Shown one piece after another: positions 50,695-60,109 of a stretch of 64,000 nucleotides of DNA. Position 1 is the stretch's first letter. Every line of letters starts with the position of its first letter. Below the pieces are notes generated by a model. It was given only the letters and a program-made list of their open reading frames with translations. It made no database searches and was not told where the DNA came from. Source of the DNA: RPQJ01 sp963846315 (GTDB lineage Bacteria > Pseudomonadota > Gammaproteobacteria > Steroidobacterales > Steroidobacteraceae); contig CAWJVM010000008.1 of NCBI GenBank assembly GCA_963846315.1, positions 529,809 through 593,808 of the forward strand, given 5' to 3'. A program made the position numbers and the translations under genes.

Positions 50695-52116
50695 TCAATC
50701 GATGCCGGGAATCCAGCGTTCGGCGGCATCCGGTGTCTTCGCCAGCGGATACCGGCTCAAAGACTTCGACTTCGCCTGTCCGTCGGTGAAGGCGCTGATC
50801 ACGCTGGCGCAGGCGCCGGTGTTGATCCACTGCAGCGCCGCCTGCGTCAAGCCATCCGCAGGATCACCCATGGGGGTGTTGAGGGTGTCGGTGGCCGCGC
50901 AGGCAAAACGCATGCTGGCCGCGAGACCGTCGTAGTAGTCGGTGGCACCGCTGGCATTGGCCGTCTTGAACGTGACGAGTCGCAGCCGATCCGGGCAGGC
51001 ATTGGCGAGATCGAAAGCGAGCTGGCCCACGGGCTTGCCGTACGTGTCGCTGCCGACGATGGCCACTTCGGCCCAGGCGCGCAGGGCGTTGATGTTGATC
51101 TCGCTCGCCGATGCCGTCGCGTCGGTCGTCAGGAACGCGATGCGCACCGGGCGGACCGACTGTGCCTGCGGCTGGAACCGAACGGTCGAGTTCTGCCCGG
51201 ACTTGTTCGCGCTGTAGACGACCGAATACTGCGTGTCGGCCGCACTGCGGTCGCCGCCGAGCAGGTTGTCGATCAGTTCGGCCGTGCTGACGAGCCCGCC
51301 GCCGTTGTAACGCAGGTCGATGATGAAATCGCGCACGTTCTGCGCGCGGAACGACTGGAAGGCGGTGCGCAACTGCGGATCCGCCGTGCTGATGTAGCTG
51401 CGCAGGTTCAGGTAACCCACGCCGGTCGTGCCAGCCAGGGGCAGGACGCGCGTCCCGAACGTATCCGGGACCGGGTCGATCGTCACCGTGCGCTTGGTCA
51501 GCTGCAGGTCGATCGTCTGGCCATTGCGCAACACGCGCAGGCCGCGCCGCACGCCCGCGTCGGCTGCACCGAGCAGGTCCGTGAACGACGTCGTGCCGTC
51601 GGCGAGGGATTGCGTGAGCGGAATGAAACCGCTGCCCTGGTCGACAGCGGTGGCCTCGTCACCGCGTTGCAGGCCGGCGTCCGCTGCGGGACTGCCCTCG
51701 AACACGTCGATGATGAACGGACGGTTGCCCGGGTCCGTGCGGGAGCGGAAGCCGAAGCCCACGAACTGACCCTCGCCGAGCAACGAGTTCTCGGCGGACT
51801 GGGTCGTCAGGTAGCTGAAGTAGCGGTCCTTGCCCTGGCCCCGGGCCGCCGCGGTCAACGCATCGAGCATTTCTTCGGCTGTCGAATAGGACGCCAGGTC
51901 CACTGTGGCCGGCAACAGGTCCGGGAACAGGTACCACTCGCGCGTGACGTTGAGGACCCACTGCTTGCGGGCGGTTTCACCGCACGGATCGCTCAGGCCA
52001 CCCCCCGTGCCGCCGCCCGCACTGTTGCCGGAGCCGCCGCCGCACGCCGCCAGTGTGATCAGCGCGGTCAGTGCCAGCAGCAGCAGGGGGCGGCATGCGA
52101 ATCGGGCTGCAGGCAT
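50695..52116 (-). CDS. S41 family peptidase lipoprotein (C-terminal processing protease type)
   Basis: 473 residues from ATG 52116 (MPAARFACRPLL); lipobox LAAC followed by a Gly/Ser-rich stretch. A PDZ domain (~130-200, GFGFRSRTDPGNRPFIIDVFEGSPAADAGLQRGDEATAV) precedes the S41 core, with GVGYLNLRSYI, DFIIDLRYNGGG and the catalytic-Ser region TTDATASASEININAL. Ser/Lys mechanism expected. Periplasmic or outer-membrane-anchored proteolysis of unstructured tails is likely. Single gene. Confidence 0.9.
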   Translation of the reverse strand: MPAARFACRPLLLLALTALITLAACGGGSGNSAGGGTGGGLSDPCGETARKQWVLNVTREWYLFPDLLPATVDLASYSTAEEMLDALTAAARGQGKDRYFSYLTTQSAENSLLGEGQFVGFGFRSRTDPGNRPFIIDVFEGSPAADAGLQRGDEATAVDQGSGFIPLTQSLADGTTSFTDLLGAADAGVRRGLRVLRNGQTIDLQLTKRTVTIDPVPDTFGTRVLPLAGTTGVGYLNLRSYISTADPQLRTAFQSFRAQNVRDFIIDLRYNGGGLVSTAELIDNLLGGDRSAADTQYSVVYSANKSGQNSTVRFQPQAQSVRPVRIAFLTTDATASASEININALRAWAEVAIVGSDTYGKPVGQLAFDLANACPDRLRLVTFKTANASGATDYYDGLAASMRFACAATDTLNTPMGDPADGLTQAALQWINTGACASVISAFTDGQAKSKSLSRYPLAKTPDAAERWIPGID

Positions 52117-52332
52117 GGTGGGTCCGGGGCGCAAGGGACGCGCAGTGTCCCGCACGGGCCGCGCTTCGGCCATAGCCCGGGTCGCAAATCGACGTCGGCC
52201 TTTTTTACATATGCTGCCGTCCGTGCCACCGCGTTCATCGTAAGTTACTGTTTTAAAACGAATCTAGAATATGGCAAGGCTATTGCACAGGACTGGTGCG
52301 CAAACGAGCCAACCGCAAGGGGACGCCGGGAA

Positions 52333-53262
52333 ATGCTGCTGCGTGTGACAGGATTGATCGTGCTGCTGTTGGCACCCGCCGCGGGCATTTACCTGTCCGG
52401 ATTCCCCGACGCTGCGCGCAACGTGGCCCTGGGCACGGCCCTGGCGTTTCATCTAGGCGTGCTCGCGCGACCCCTCGCGCCTTTCAGCTTCCTGATCGTG
52501 GGCGTGTATGCGGCGGCAGCGGTCACCGCCAATTTTACCGACGGCGTGGCCGCGCTCATTGTCGCCTCGGCCGCTGCCACGGGTGCGGCAAGCTCACGCG
52601 GATATCACCGCGGCCTGCTGGCCATGCTCGCCGCCGCGCTGATCGGTTCCTTCGAGCCCGCGACGGCGGACATCGTTGCCTATCGCAGCCTGTCGATGCT
52701 CGGGGGCTGCTTGTACGGATTCCTGCTGGTCTGCACCGCGGGGCGAATGCTCGTCGCCCGTCGGCCGCTGGCGGTGCATTCGAAGACGGCGCTCAGTTAT
52801 TCCGTACTGCTGGCCATGCTGGTGCTGGTGGCCTGGTTCACTGCGCGCGTGGCCGGGCTCGAGCAGGCCTGGTGGCTGCCGCTCACCGTGGCAGCGCTCG
52901 GCGAGCCCTGGTTGCGCAGCACGCCGGGCAAGGCCGTGGCGCGGCTGGCATTGGCCCTGGCAGGCACGCTGTTGGCGCTGGCGCTGTTCGAAGGCCTGGT
53001 CGAGCCTTGGTTGCGTGCCGCATGCGCGGTCACGCTGCTGCTCGCCATGTTGACGTTGGGGCGGGGACGCCCGGACCTGCAGGATTTCCTGCTGACACCG
53101 GTGCTCGTGCTGCTCGCCGCGGGCGGCACCCATTATTCGTCGGGCGTGTACCTGGGTGGCACGCTGCTGGCGTTCGCCATCGTCTCGACGTTCACGGTGC
53201 TCGGCAAATGGGTGCTGTGGACGTTGCGGCCCGACATCGGACACGTCGTCCTGAATTCCTAG
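52333..53262 (+). CDS. FUSC-like membrane protein
   Basis: 309 residues from ATG 52333 (MLLRVTGLIVLLLAPAAG). About ten membrane helices in two halves, with the characteristic segment WWLPLTVAALGEPWLRSTPGKAVARLALALAGTLLALALFEGL of the FUSC-like (fusaric-acid/aromatic exporter) superfamily. It lacks the large cytosolic domain of full-length AaeB/FusC. It probably exports an aromatic or amphipathic compound. The upstream open frame begins far back inside the methyltransferase and S41 genes and was rejected. It ends four bases into the convergent metY gene. Confidence 0.75.
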   Translation: MLLRVTGLIVLLLAPAAGIYLSGFPDAARNVALGTALAFHLGVLARPLAPFSFLIVGVYAAAAVTANFTDGVAALIVASAAATGAASSRGYHRGLLAMLAAALIGSFEPATADIVAYRSLSMLGGCLYGFLLVCTAGRMLVARRPLAVHSKTALSYSVLLAMLVLVAWFTARVAGLEQAWWLPLTVAALGEPWLRSTPGKAVARLALALAGTLLALALFEGLVEPWLRAACAVTLLLAMLTLGRGRPDLQDFLLTPVLVLLAAGGTHYSSGVYLGGTLLAFAIVSTFTVLGKWVLWTLRPDIGHVVLNS

Positions 53263-54530
53263 GCCGCTGCCAGCGCCTGTTCGAGGTCCGCGAGCAGGTC
53301 GTCGATGTGCTCGATGCCGACCGACAGCCGCACCATGTCCGCACTGACACCCGCGCGTTCCAGTTCGGCCGGATTCAGCTGGCGGTGCGTCGTGCTGGCG
53401 GGATGGCACGCCAGCGATTTCGCGTCGCCGATGTTGACGAGCCGGACGAACAGCTTGAGCGCATCCTGGAAGCGGCTGCCGCCAGCGAGGCCACCCTCGA
53501 TGCCGAATGTCAGGATTCCCGAGGCACGGCCACCCATGTATTTCTGCGCAAGCGCGTGGCTCGGGTGGTCCGGCAGGCCGGCGTAGTTCACCCAGCGCAC
53601 CTTCGGATGCTGCTGCAGGTACTTCGCAACGGCGAGCGCGTTGTCGCAGATGCGGTCCATGCGCAGGGCGAGTGTCTCGATGCCCTGCAGGATCAGGAAA
53701 CTGTTGAACGGCGAGATCGCCGCGCCCATGTTGCGCAGCGGCACGACACGGGCGCGACCGATGAACGCGGCCGCGCCGAACGCCTCGGTATAGACGACTC
53801 CGTGGTAAGAGATGTCCGGCGTGTTGAGACGCGGAAACTTGTCCGCGTGCGCTGCCCAGGGAAACGTGCCGGAATCCACCAGCGCGCCGCCGATGCTGTT
53901 GCCATGACCGCCCAGGTACTTGGTGAGCGAATGGACGACGATGTCCGCCCCGTGCTCGAACGGGCGGCACAGGTACGGCGAAGGGACCGTGTTGTCGACG
54001 ATCAGCGGAATGCCGTGCCGGTGTGCGATATCGGCGAGTGCCGCGAAATCGGTGACGTTGCCGGCCGGGTTGCCGACCGACTCGCAGAAGATCGCGCGGG
54101 TGTGCGGGTCGATGAGCTTCTCGAACGCGTCCGGCTGGCGGTGATCGGCGAATTTCACCGAGATGCCGTACTGCGGCAGCGTGTGCGCAAACAGGTTGTA
54201 GGTGCCACCGTAAAGCGCGGACGAGCTGATGATGTTCTGTCCGGCCTCGGTGATCGTCAGCAGCGCATAGGTGATCGCCGCCTGGCCCGAGGCGAGTCCG
54301 AGCGCGCCCACGCCGCCTTCCAGCGCCGCCACGCGCTTTTCGAGCACGTCCGTGGTCGGATTCATGATGCGGGTATAGATGTTGCCGGCGACCTTCAGGT
54401 CGAACAAGTCGGCGCCGTGCTGCGTGTCATCGAACGCGTAGGACGTCGTCTGGTAGATCGGCACCGCGACGGCCCGGGTGGTCGGGTCGGGCGAATAGCC
54501 GGCGTGGACGACGAGGGTCTCGAGTTTCAT
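53259..54530 (-). CDS. metY: O-acetylhomoserine sulfhydrylase / aminocarboxypropyltransferase
   Basis: 423 residues from ATG 54530 (MKLETLVVHAGYSPDPTTRA). The PLP Lys lies in HSLTKYLGGHG (Lys204). Typical MetY features are VPIYQTTSYAFDDTQHGADLF, NPTTDVLEKRVAALEGG and AKSLACHPASTTHRQL. It forms homocysteine from O-acetylhomoserine and sulfide. No SAM riboswitch is seen in the 91 bases between it and the next gene. Convergent with the FUSC-like gene (4-base overlap). Confidence 0.95.
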   Translation of the reverse strand: MKLETLVVHAGYSPDPTTRAVAVPIYQTTSYAFDDTQHGADLFDLKVAGNIYTRIMNPTTDVLEKRVAALEGGVGALGLASGQAAITYALLTITEAGQNIISSSALYGGTYNLFAHTLPQYGISVKFADHRQPDAFEKLIDPHTRAIFCESVGNPAGNVTDFAALADIAHRHGIPLIVDNTVPSPYLCRPFEHGADIVVHSLTKYLGGHGNSIGGALVDSGTFPWAAHADKFPRLNTPDISYHGVVYTEAFGAAAFIGRARVVPLRNMGAAISPFNSFLILQGIETLALRMDRICDNALAVAKYLQQHPKVRWVNYAGLPDHPSHALAQKYMGGRASGILTFGIEGGLAGGSRFQDALKLFVRLVNIGDAKSLACHPASTTHRQLNPAELERAGVSADMVRLSVGIEHIDDLLADLEQALAAA

Positions 54531-54621
54531 GGCGGAGCCTTGCGGGTGTGTAAGTGACAACGCCTGCATTCTCCGGCAACGGGTCCAGCGTGTCCCCGCT
54601 TGAGAACCAAGGGTTATGCGC

Positions 54622-55890
54622 TCAGAACGTGGCTGAGAACTGCAGCCACAGCTTGGTGGTGTCCGTGGCAAAGCCATCGGCCTGGTAGTCGGCGAATTTG
54701 AGCATGGCCTCGTAGTTCTTCTGCGCGCCAAACTTGTACGCCGCCGACGCGTTCCATTCGCTGCCGTAGTCCTGGCTGAAGGCTTCGGCCTGGAAATCAT
54801 GCCAGACGAGCTGCAAGGCCACGGGACCGACATTGGCAGTGGCGCCCAGGTAGAGATCCTCGACGCCACCGCGCGGAGTCGTCAGGAATTTGTCGGCCCA
54901 GCCCTGGAACGCGTGCAAGGTCGCGAGTGGGGTCTGGAAGGCGTGGTTCGGCTGGTCGTCGCCGCCGAGTACTTCGTAGCCCGCCTTGAAGCCGAACTTG
55001 CCGAACGTCGCCCCGCCTTCGAACAGGTAGTAGTCGGTGGAGTAGTTGTTCGGGTTGTCGGCGTAATCGCCTTGACTCGCGTACGAGGCGACCCAGTTGA
55101 CCTTGGTCGCCTCCGAGACCTTGTACATTCCGGACCAGTGCACGCCGTAGGTGCTGCTCGACAGCGCCGACGCGTTCTCGAGGTCGAGCAGGTAGGCGAA
55201 TCCCGTCACGGCACCGAACGCACCGAGTTCCAACTTGCCGTTCAGTGCTTGCACGGCCCCGTGGTAGTTCGCGGGCTGCGTGCCCTCGTCGGGACCGGTG
55301 ACGCGATTGACATTGGTGATGTACGAATAGTGCAGTTGCGTATTCTCCAGCGCGCTGCTTTTCAGTGTCAGCGCGTCGTAGGTCTGCTCGTTCTGTCGCC
55401 AGCCGACGTTGCCGATGAACCGCTGGTTGTCGAGCGTGATGCGCTGGCGTCCGGCAAGACCAGTAAACGTGCCGGCCTTGAGCTGCAGGTACGCCTGGTT
55501 GACCTCGGTGTACTCCGGGTCGGCCACGATGGGCCGGTCGGTCACGCCGTTGGTCGTGCTGTTGTAGGTGTCGTCACCGAGCACCGTGACGTTGTCCGCC
55601 TCCACGAACGCGCTCAGGCTGTGCCAGGTGCCCGTCTGGTAGTTGAGGCGGCTGCGCAGCGTCGAGGCGACGGCATCGTCGGCGAACGGGTCCTGGTCGA
55701 CCGTTTCCAGGCGGTACCGGAATTCGAGGTGCGCCTTGCCGCCCGTCATGGCGTCGACGAACGTAGCCGCCGCGGCGGGTGTAGCAGGAGCAGCTGGGGC
55801 GGGATCGGCTGCCATTGCCACGCCCGGGAGGCAGGCGGCGGCCAGCAGTAGAATCGATCCGGGACGGTTCCTGGTGTTCGTCTTGGTCAT
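54622..55890 (-). CDS. Alginate-export-type outer-membrane porin
   Basis: 422 residues from ATG 55890 (MTKTNTRNRPGSILLLAAAC), with a signal peptide and an Ala/Pro linker. Barrel pattern: AHLEFRYRLETVDQDPFADDA, GTFTGLAGRQRITLDNQRFIGNVGWRQNEQTYDA (the alginate-export signature with RQxI...DNQRF), and the terminal LWLQFSATF. Homologs often transport oligosaccharides or small organic solutes; alginate itself is not implied. It shares a divergent control region, with a DNR/FNR-type box, with the TonB receptor. Confidence 0.88.
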   Translation of the reverse strand: MTKTNTRNRPGSILLLAAACLPGVAMAADPAPAAPATPAAAATFVDAMTGGKAHLEFRYRLETVDQDPFADDAVASTLRSRLNYQTGTWHSLSAFVEADNVTVLGDDTYNSTTNGVTDRPIVADPEYTEVNQAYLQLKAGTFTGLAGRQRITLDNQRFIGNVGWRQNEQTYDALTLKSSALENTQLHYSYITNVNRVTGPDEGTQPANYHGAVQALNGKLELGAFGAVTGFAYLLDLENASALSSSTYGVHWSGMYKVSEATKVNWVASYASQGDYADNPNNYSTDYYLFEGGATFGKFGFKAGYEVLGGDDQPNHAFQTPLATLHAFQGWADKFLTTPRGGVEDLYLGATANVGPVALQLVWHDFQAEAFSQDYGSEWNASAAYKFGAQKNYEAMLKFADYQADGFATDTTKLWLQFSATF

Positions 55891-55982
55891 CGACAGGGTC
55901 TCTCCGGCAGGTGGGGGGTGCACACGTAGCGCGTCACCCCTGGGTGATAGGCGCAATCTGCGCGCCTCGCCGTCGAAAGCCA

Positions 55983-55996
55983 TTGATCCAGGTCAA
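55983..55996. promoter_or_regulatory. Putative DNR/FNR-type box between porin and TonB receptor
   Basis: TTGATCCAGGTCAA, an inverted repeat with one mismatch to TTGAT-N4-ATCAA. Its centre is about 99 bases from the porin start and 44 from the receptor start. Placing it at -41.5 would give the porin a 58-base leader with a weak CAGATT -10; for the receptor the same distance would leave almost no leader. So activation of the porin, and perhaps repression of the receptor, is more likely. Nearly identical to the nirS box. Confidence 0.65.
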
Positions 55997-56033
55997 TGCG
56001 TCCTGCAAGACTCCGGTGCGAGTATCCGAACCC

Positions 56034-58253
56034 ATGCCCGTTCCTTCGCGTAATCCGGCTCTTGCGAGGTCCATGGTCGCCTTGCTTTTGGGTGCGGCGG
56101 CGATACCCGCCACAGCCCAGTCCACGGGGGTCGCCGCCGACACGGAACTCGAGACGATCACGGTCTACGCGCGCCGCCTGACTCCGGTGTCCCGTGTCGC
56201 TGCGACGGTGACGGTCATCGACCAGGCGCGCATCGAGGCCACGCTGGCGACCGACATCCGCGAACTCGTGCGCTACGAGCCGGGGATCAGCGTGCGCAAT
56301 GATCCGTTCCGGTTCGGACTCGATACGATTTCGGTACGTGGGCTCGGTGGCAACCGAGTCGCCGTCGAGATCGACGGCATTCCGGCCGCGGGTGGCTTTG
56401 CCGTGGGCAGCTATGCCGATTCGGGCCGCGCCTTCGTCGATCCAGCCTTTGTCGATCGCGTCGAGATCCTGCGTGGTCCGGCGTCGTCACTGTATGGCAG
56501 CGACGCGATCGGTGGCGTCGTCGCCATGACCACGCTGACACCCGACCGTCTGCTCGAACCGGCATCAAACCAGTACGTCGTTCGGACCGAGGCCGGGTAC
56601 GACTCAGAAAATGCGGCATCGCGCGCAGCAGTCCTTGCAGCCGGCACGCTGGGTCAAGCGAACTGGCTCGTCGGCTACTCGCGACGTACCGGACACGAGT
56701 CTGATACGGCCGCCGACGTCACACCGAACCCGAGCGACTTCACCAACGACTCGGCGCTGCTGAAAGTGGCAGGAGCCGTCCCGGGCGGCCCGCTGACATT
56801 CACCGGTGAAGCCGGACGAATACAGCAGTCGACGGATGTCGATGCGTTCCTTGGAGTGGGACGCTTCGTCAGCACCACCGTGCTGCAGGGCGATGACACG
56901 ATGCTGCGCTACCGCGTCAGCCTGCAGCAGGCTCTCACCGGTGCGACGGCGGCCTTCGCTTCGGCCGAATGGAACGCGTACTGGCAAGGTACGAAGACCG
57001 ATCAGGACACGTACGAGGTTCGCAAGGCCGTGCCGCCACGCACGCCGCCGACGCAACTCGATCGCACGTTCGATTTCGACGAAAGCACGCTGGGGTTCGA
57101 GTTCACTGCGCTCAAGAGCCTTGGGTGGGGCTCGCTCATGCACGACGTCGTGTACGGCATCGAAGCGACGCGCTCCGAACTCGAGGAGTTGCGGGACGGA
57201 TTGCAGACCAACCTCACGACGGGCGCCACCACGCCGACGATACTCGGCGAGACTTTCCCGCTGCGGGACCTGCCGCTGACGACGGTCGTCGAGATGGGTG
57301 CCTTCGTGCAGGACGAAATGCAACTCGCGGAATCGCGCTGGACGCTTGTGCCAGCACTGCGCGTGGATTACTACGATCTCTCGCCGCGGGCGGATCGCAT
57401 CTATCGTGAAGACAACCCTTCGACGTCGCCCGTTGCAGTGGACGAATTGTCTCTTGCGCCAAAGCTCGGCGCGACCTATCGGGTCAATGACCGGTTCGGC
57501 GTGTTCGTCCAGTACGCGCACGGATTCCGCTCGCCGCCGCCGGAGGACGTCAACATCGGGCTCGAAGTTCCGCTGTTCAACATACGCGCGATTCCTAATC
57601 CAGACCTGCAGGCCGAGACGAGCGATGGCTTCGAGGCCGGTCTGCGGCTGACGGGCACTCCCGTGGCACTGACGGCCAGTGTCTTCCATACGGAATACAG
57701 CGACTTCATCGAGTCGAAGGTGAACCTCGGCGTCGATCCGGCAACGGGCGTGACGTTGTTCCAGTCGCAGAACGTCGCCGAGGCACGCATCTACGGCGCG
57801 GAACTGGATGCACGTATCGCGGCCGGCGCATGGTCGCCTGGACTCGAAGGTTGGACCGGACGACTCGCGGCTTCATGGACACGTGGCGAGGACCTCGTGC
57901 GCGATGAGCCACTCAATTCGATCGATCCGCCGCGGCTGGTGCTTAGTGCGAGATACGACGCACCCTCGACTCGATGGGGGACGGAATTTGCGGTGACGGC
58001 CGTGGAGGCGCAGCGTGATGTCGACCGCAGCCGGGCGGACTTGTATCGAACGGATGGTTACGCGACGCTCGATTGGCTTGCCAACGTCAGCCTCAGCTCC
58101 CGGCTGCGGTTGAATGTCGGGCTGTTCAACCTGACGAACGCCGAATACATCGAATGGGCCGACGTCCGCGGTCGTGTCGCGGACGATCCCCTGATTCCGT
58201 ATTACACGCGCGCTGGTTTCAACGCTTCCGTCAGTCTGCGCTACGACTTTTGA
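56034..58253 (+). CDS. TonB-dependent receptor, heme/hemoglobin-transferrin type
   Basis: 739 residues from ATG 56034 (MPVPSRNPALARSMVALLLG). Signal peptide ending near AQS. Plug domain: ETITVYARRLTPVSRVAATV with RELVRYEPGISVRNDPFRFG and IRxxxG-type signature ISVRGLGGNRVAVEIDGIP. The barrel carries HGFRSPPPEDVNIGLE and IPNPDLQAETSDGFEAGLR, which resemble the FRAP/NPNL region of hemoglobin/transferrin-type heme receptors, and ends in YDF. It imports a heme-type or other iron ligand via TonB/ExbBD; the ligand is inference. Divergent from the porin. Confidence 0.88.
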   Translation: MPVPSRNPALARSMVALLLGAAAIPATAQSTGVAADTELETITVYARRLTPVSRVAATVTVIDQARIEATLATDIRELVRYEPGISVRNDPFRFGLDTISVRGLGGNRVAVEIDGIPAAGGFAVGSYADSGRAFVDPAFVDRVEILRGPASSLYGSDAIGGVVAMTTLTPDRLLEPASNQYVVRTEAGYDSENAASRAAVLAAGTLGQANWLVGYSRRTGHESDTAADVTPNPSDFTNDSALLKVAGAVPGGPLTFTGEAGRIQQSTDVDAFLGVGRFVSTTVLQGDDTMLRYRVSLQQALTGATAAFASAEWNAYWQGTKTDQDTYEVRKAVPPRTPPTQLDRTFDFDESTLGFEFTALKSLGWGSLMHDVVYGIEATRSELEELRDGLQTNLTTGATTPTILGETFPLRDLPLTTVVEMGAFVQDEMQLAESRWTLVPALRVDYYDLSPRADRIYREDNPSTSPVAVDELSLAPKLGATYRVNDRFGVFVQYAHGFRSPPPEDVNIGLEVPLFNIRAIPNPDLQAETSDGFEAGLRLTGTPVALTASVFHTEYSDFIESKVNLGVDPATGVTLFQSQNVAEARIYGAELDARIAAGAWSPGLEGWTGRLAASWTRGEDLVRDEPLNSIDPPRLVLSARYDAPSTRWGTEFAVTAVEAQRDVDRSRADLYRTDGYATLDWLANVSLSSRLRLNVGLFNLTNAEYIEWADVRGRVADDPLIPYYTRAGFNASVSLRYDF

Positions 58254-58297
58254 TCCGGCCAGGCGCATCCATGGATGCCGCATGATTTAATGCCGGC

Positions 58298-59053
58298 ATG
58301 GGCAACACATTCGACGTCCTGAATTCGTCGCTGACTTCGACCCTGCGCCTGTGGCGTGGCACCAATGCGCGGGGATCGGTGAATCAGCCGGTCAGGAACC
58401 TCAAACTTTACGAGTTCGAGGCCTGCCCGTACTGCAGGCTTGTGCGTGAGGCCCTCACCGAGCTCGACCTCGACGCGCTGATTTACCCGACGCCCCATGG
58501 TGGCAAGCGTTTCCGCCCAAAGGTCGCGGAGCTTGGCGGCAAGCAACAGTTCCCGTTCCTGGTGGATCCCAACACTGGCGAGTCGCTGTACGAGTCGAAC
58601 GCCATCATCGACTACCTGTACCGACGCTACGGCGGGCGACCGCCGCCCACGCACCTGTTGCGCCCATTCGATGTCGCCTCGGCGGTCCTGTCGGGTCTGC
58701 CGCGCAGGCGTGCGGGTGGGCGTGCCCGGTCGTCGAAAGCACCCCGGCGCCCGCTCGAACTGTTCAGCTTCGAATCCAGTCCGTATTCGCGCCGAGTGCG
58801 TGAGTTGCTCTGCGAACTCGAATTGCCGTACCTGTTGCGCAGCACCGGCAAGGCCCGGTTCCAGGACCTGGGGCCACCGATGCTGCGGGCGACGTTGTTT
58901 CCGACGTTGCCGGTCGAGGGCAGGGCGCGGATCGAGCTGTTGCGCCGCGCAGGCAAGGTGCAGGTGCCTTACCTCGTCGATCCGAACACGGGCACCGCAC
59001 TGTTCGAGTCGGACGCGATTCGCGAGTACCTGCTCGCCACCTACGCAAAGTAA
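58298..59053 (+). CDS. Protein with two tandem GST-N (thioredoxin-fold) domains
   Basis: 251 residues. Domain 1 (about 33-113) has the redox motif CPYC at 43-46 and PFLVDPNTGESLYESNAIIDYL. Domain 2 (about 150-250) repeats the pattern, with ESSPYSRRVRELLCELELPY in place of CPYC and PYLVDPNTGTALFESDAIREYL. The two halves are clearly duplicated; the second lost both cysteines. There is no GST C-terminal domain. It may reduce or bind glutathione conjugates. Stop at 59051-59053 is four bases before the aldo-keto reductase start. Confidence 0.88.
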   Translation: MGNTFDVLNSSLTSTLRLWRGTNARGSVNQPVRNLKLYEFEACPYCRLVREALTELDLDALIYPTPHGGKRFRPKVAELGGKQQFPFLVDPNTGESLYESNAIIDYLYRRYGGRPPPTHLLRPFDVASAVLSGLPRRRAGGRARSSKAPRRPLELFSFESSPYSRRVRELLCELELPYLLRSTGKARFQDLGPPMLRATLFPTLPVEGRARIELLRRAGKVQVPYLVDPNTGTALFESDAIREYLLATYAK

Positions 59054-59057
59054 GCGC

Positions 59058-59984
59058 ATGTCGCAAGTGGGTACGATAAAGATCAATGGTTCACTCGAGC
59101 GCGTGAAGCTCGGCGCAACCGACGTCGTCGTGTCACGACTCGCGTGGGGCATGTGGCGCTTTCAGGGTGACGACCTTGGCCACGCACGCTCGCTCGTCGA
59201 CGCGGCCTTCGACGCGGGCATCAACCTGTTCGATACCGCGGACATCTACGGCTTCAACGGTCGCGCAGGCTTCGGCAACGCTGAAGTGCTGCTTGGCCAG
59301 CTGTTTGCTGCGGAGCCCGGCTTGCGTCGACGCATGGTGCTGGCGAGCAAGGGCGGGATCATCCCGGGCGTGCCTTACGATTCCAGTGCCGACTACCTGG
59401 TCAGCGCCTGCGAGGCGTCGCTGCGTCGGCTCGGCACCGATCACCTCGATCTCTTCCAGGTGCACCGACCCGACGCGCTGACTCATCCGGCGGAAGTGGC
59501 ACAGGCTCTCGAGACGCTGGTCGCAAGCGGCAAGGCACGGTCGGTCGGCGTGTCCAATTACACACCGACGCAAACGGCTGCGCTCCTCGCGCACCTGCAC
59601 ATTCCGCTGGCCAGCCTCCAGCCCGAGTTCTCTCCACTCGTGCTCGAGCCGCTCGCCGATGGCACGCTCGACCTCGCCATGCAGCACGGGATCTCGGTGC
59701 TGGCGTGGTCGCCGCTGGCGGGCGGCCGCCTCGGCACACCGGGCGATGATGAGCGAGCACAGCGTGTTTGCGCCGAACTCGACGCACAGGCGGCGCGCTT
59801 TGGCGTCTCGCGCTCGGCTGCGGCGTATGCCTGGAGCATGGCGCACCCGGCCGGCATCATCCCGATCGTCGGCAGCCAGCAGGTGCATCGCATCCGCGAG
59901 GCTGCCGACGCATACCAGGTCGTCTGGTCCCGTGCCGACTGGTACCGGGTGCTGGTTGCCGCAAGAGGGGCTGCGTTGCCCTGA
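59058..59984 (+). CDS. Aldo/keto reductase
   Basis: 308 residues from ATG 59058 (MSQVGTIKINGS). TIM-barrel AKR with tetrad: Asp in NLFDTADIYG, Tyr three residues later, Lys in VLASKGG and His in FQVHRP. NADPH-binding end: GIIPIVGSQQVHRI. It reduces aldehydes or ketones of unknown identity. It is likely cotranscribed with the double GST-N gene, 4 bases apart. The nirS terminator lies between this gene and nirS on the other strand. Confidence 0.92.
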   Translation: MSQVGTIKINGSLERVKLGATDVVVSRLAWGMWRFQGDDLGHARSLVDAAFDAGINLFDTADIYGFNGRAGFGNAEVLLGQLFAAEPGLRRRMVLASKGGIIPGVPYDSSADYLVSACEASLRRLGTDHLDLFQVHRPDALTHPAEVAQALETLVASGKARSVGVSNYTPTQTAALLAHLHIPLASLQPEFSPLVLEPLADGTLDLAMQHGISVLAWSPLAGGRLGTPGDDERAQRVCAELDAQAARFGVSRSAAAYAWSMAHPAGIIPIVGSQQVHRIREAADAYQVVWSRADWYRVLVAARGAALP

Positions 59985-60033
59985 AGGCGACTGATACGGC
60001 CTTGCGCAGTGACGCGCCCGTTGTAGCTGTATT

Positions 60034-60069
60034 AAAAAAACGGGCCCCGCCTCTTGAGAGCGGGGCCCG
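60034..60069 (-). terminator. Rho-independent terminator of nirS
   Basis: On the minus strand: ten-base GC-rich stem (arms 60060-60069 and 60041-60050, loop of nine) followed by seven Ts (As at 60034-60040 on the plus strand). It lies 41 bases past the nirS stop. On the plus strand no T tract follows. Confidence 0.85.
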
Positions 60070-60109
60070 AGTCGCACATTGCTGCGCGTGGGAGTCGAAT
60101 TCAGTCAGT

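Noticed and set aside
52296..54557. 753-codon plus-strand frame over the FUSC-like and metY genes
   Set aside because: It conflicts with MetY, which has its PLP lysine and expected length; composition is Arg-rich as typical for shadow frames.
54531..54621. SAM riboswitch before metY
   Set aside because: Only 91 bases lie between metY and the porin gene and I see no conserved SAM-aptamer helices there.
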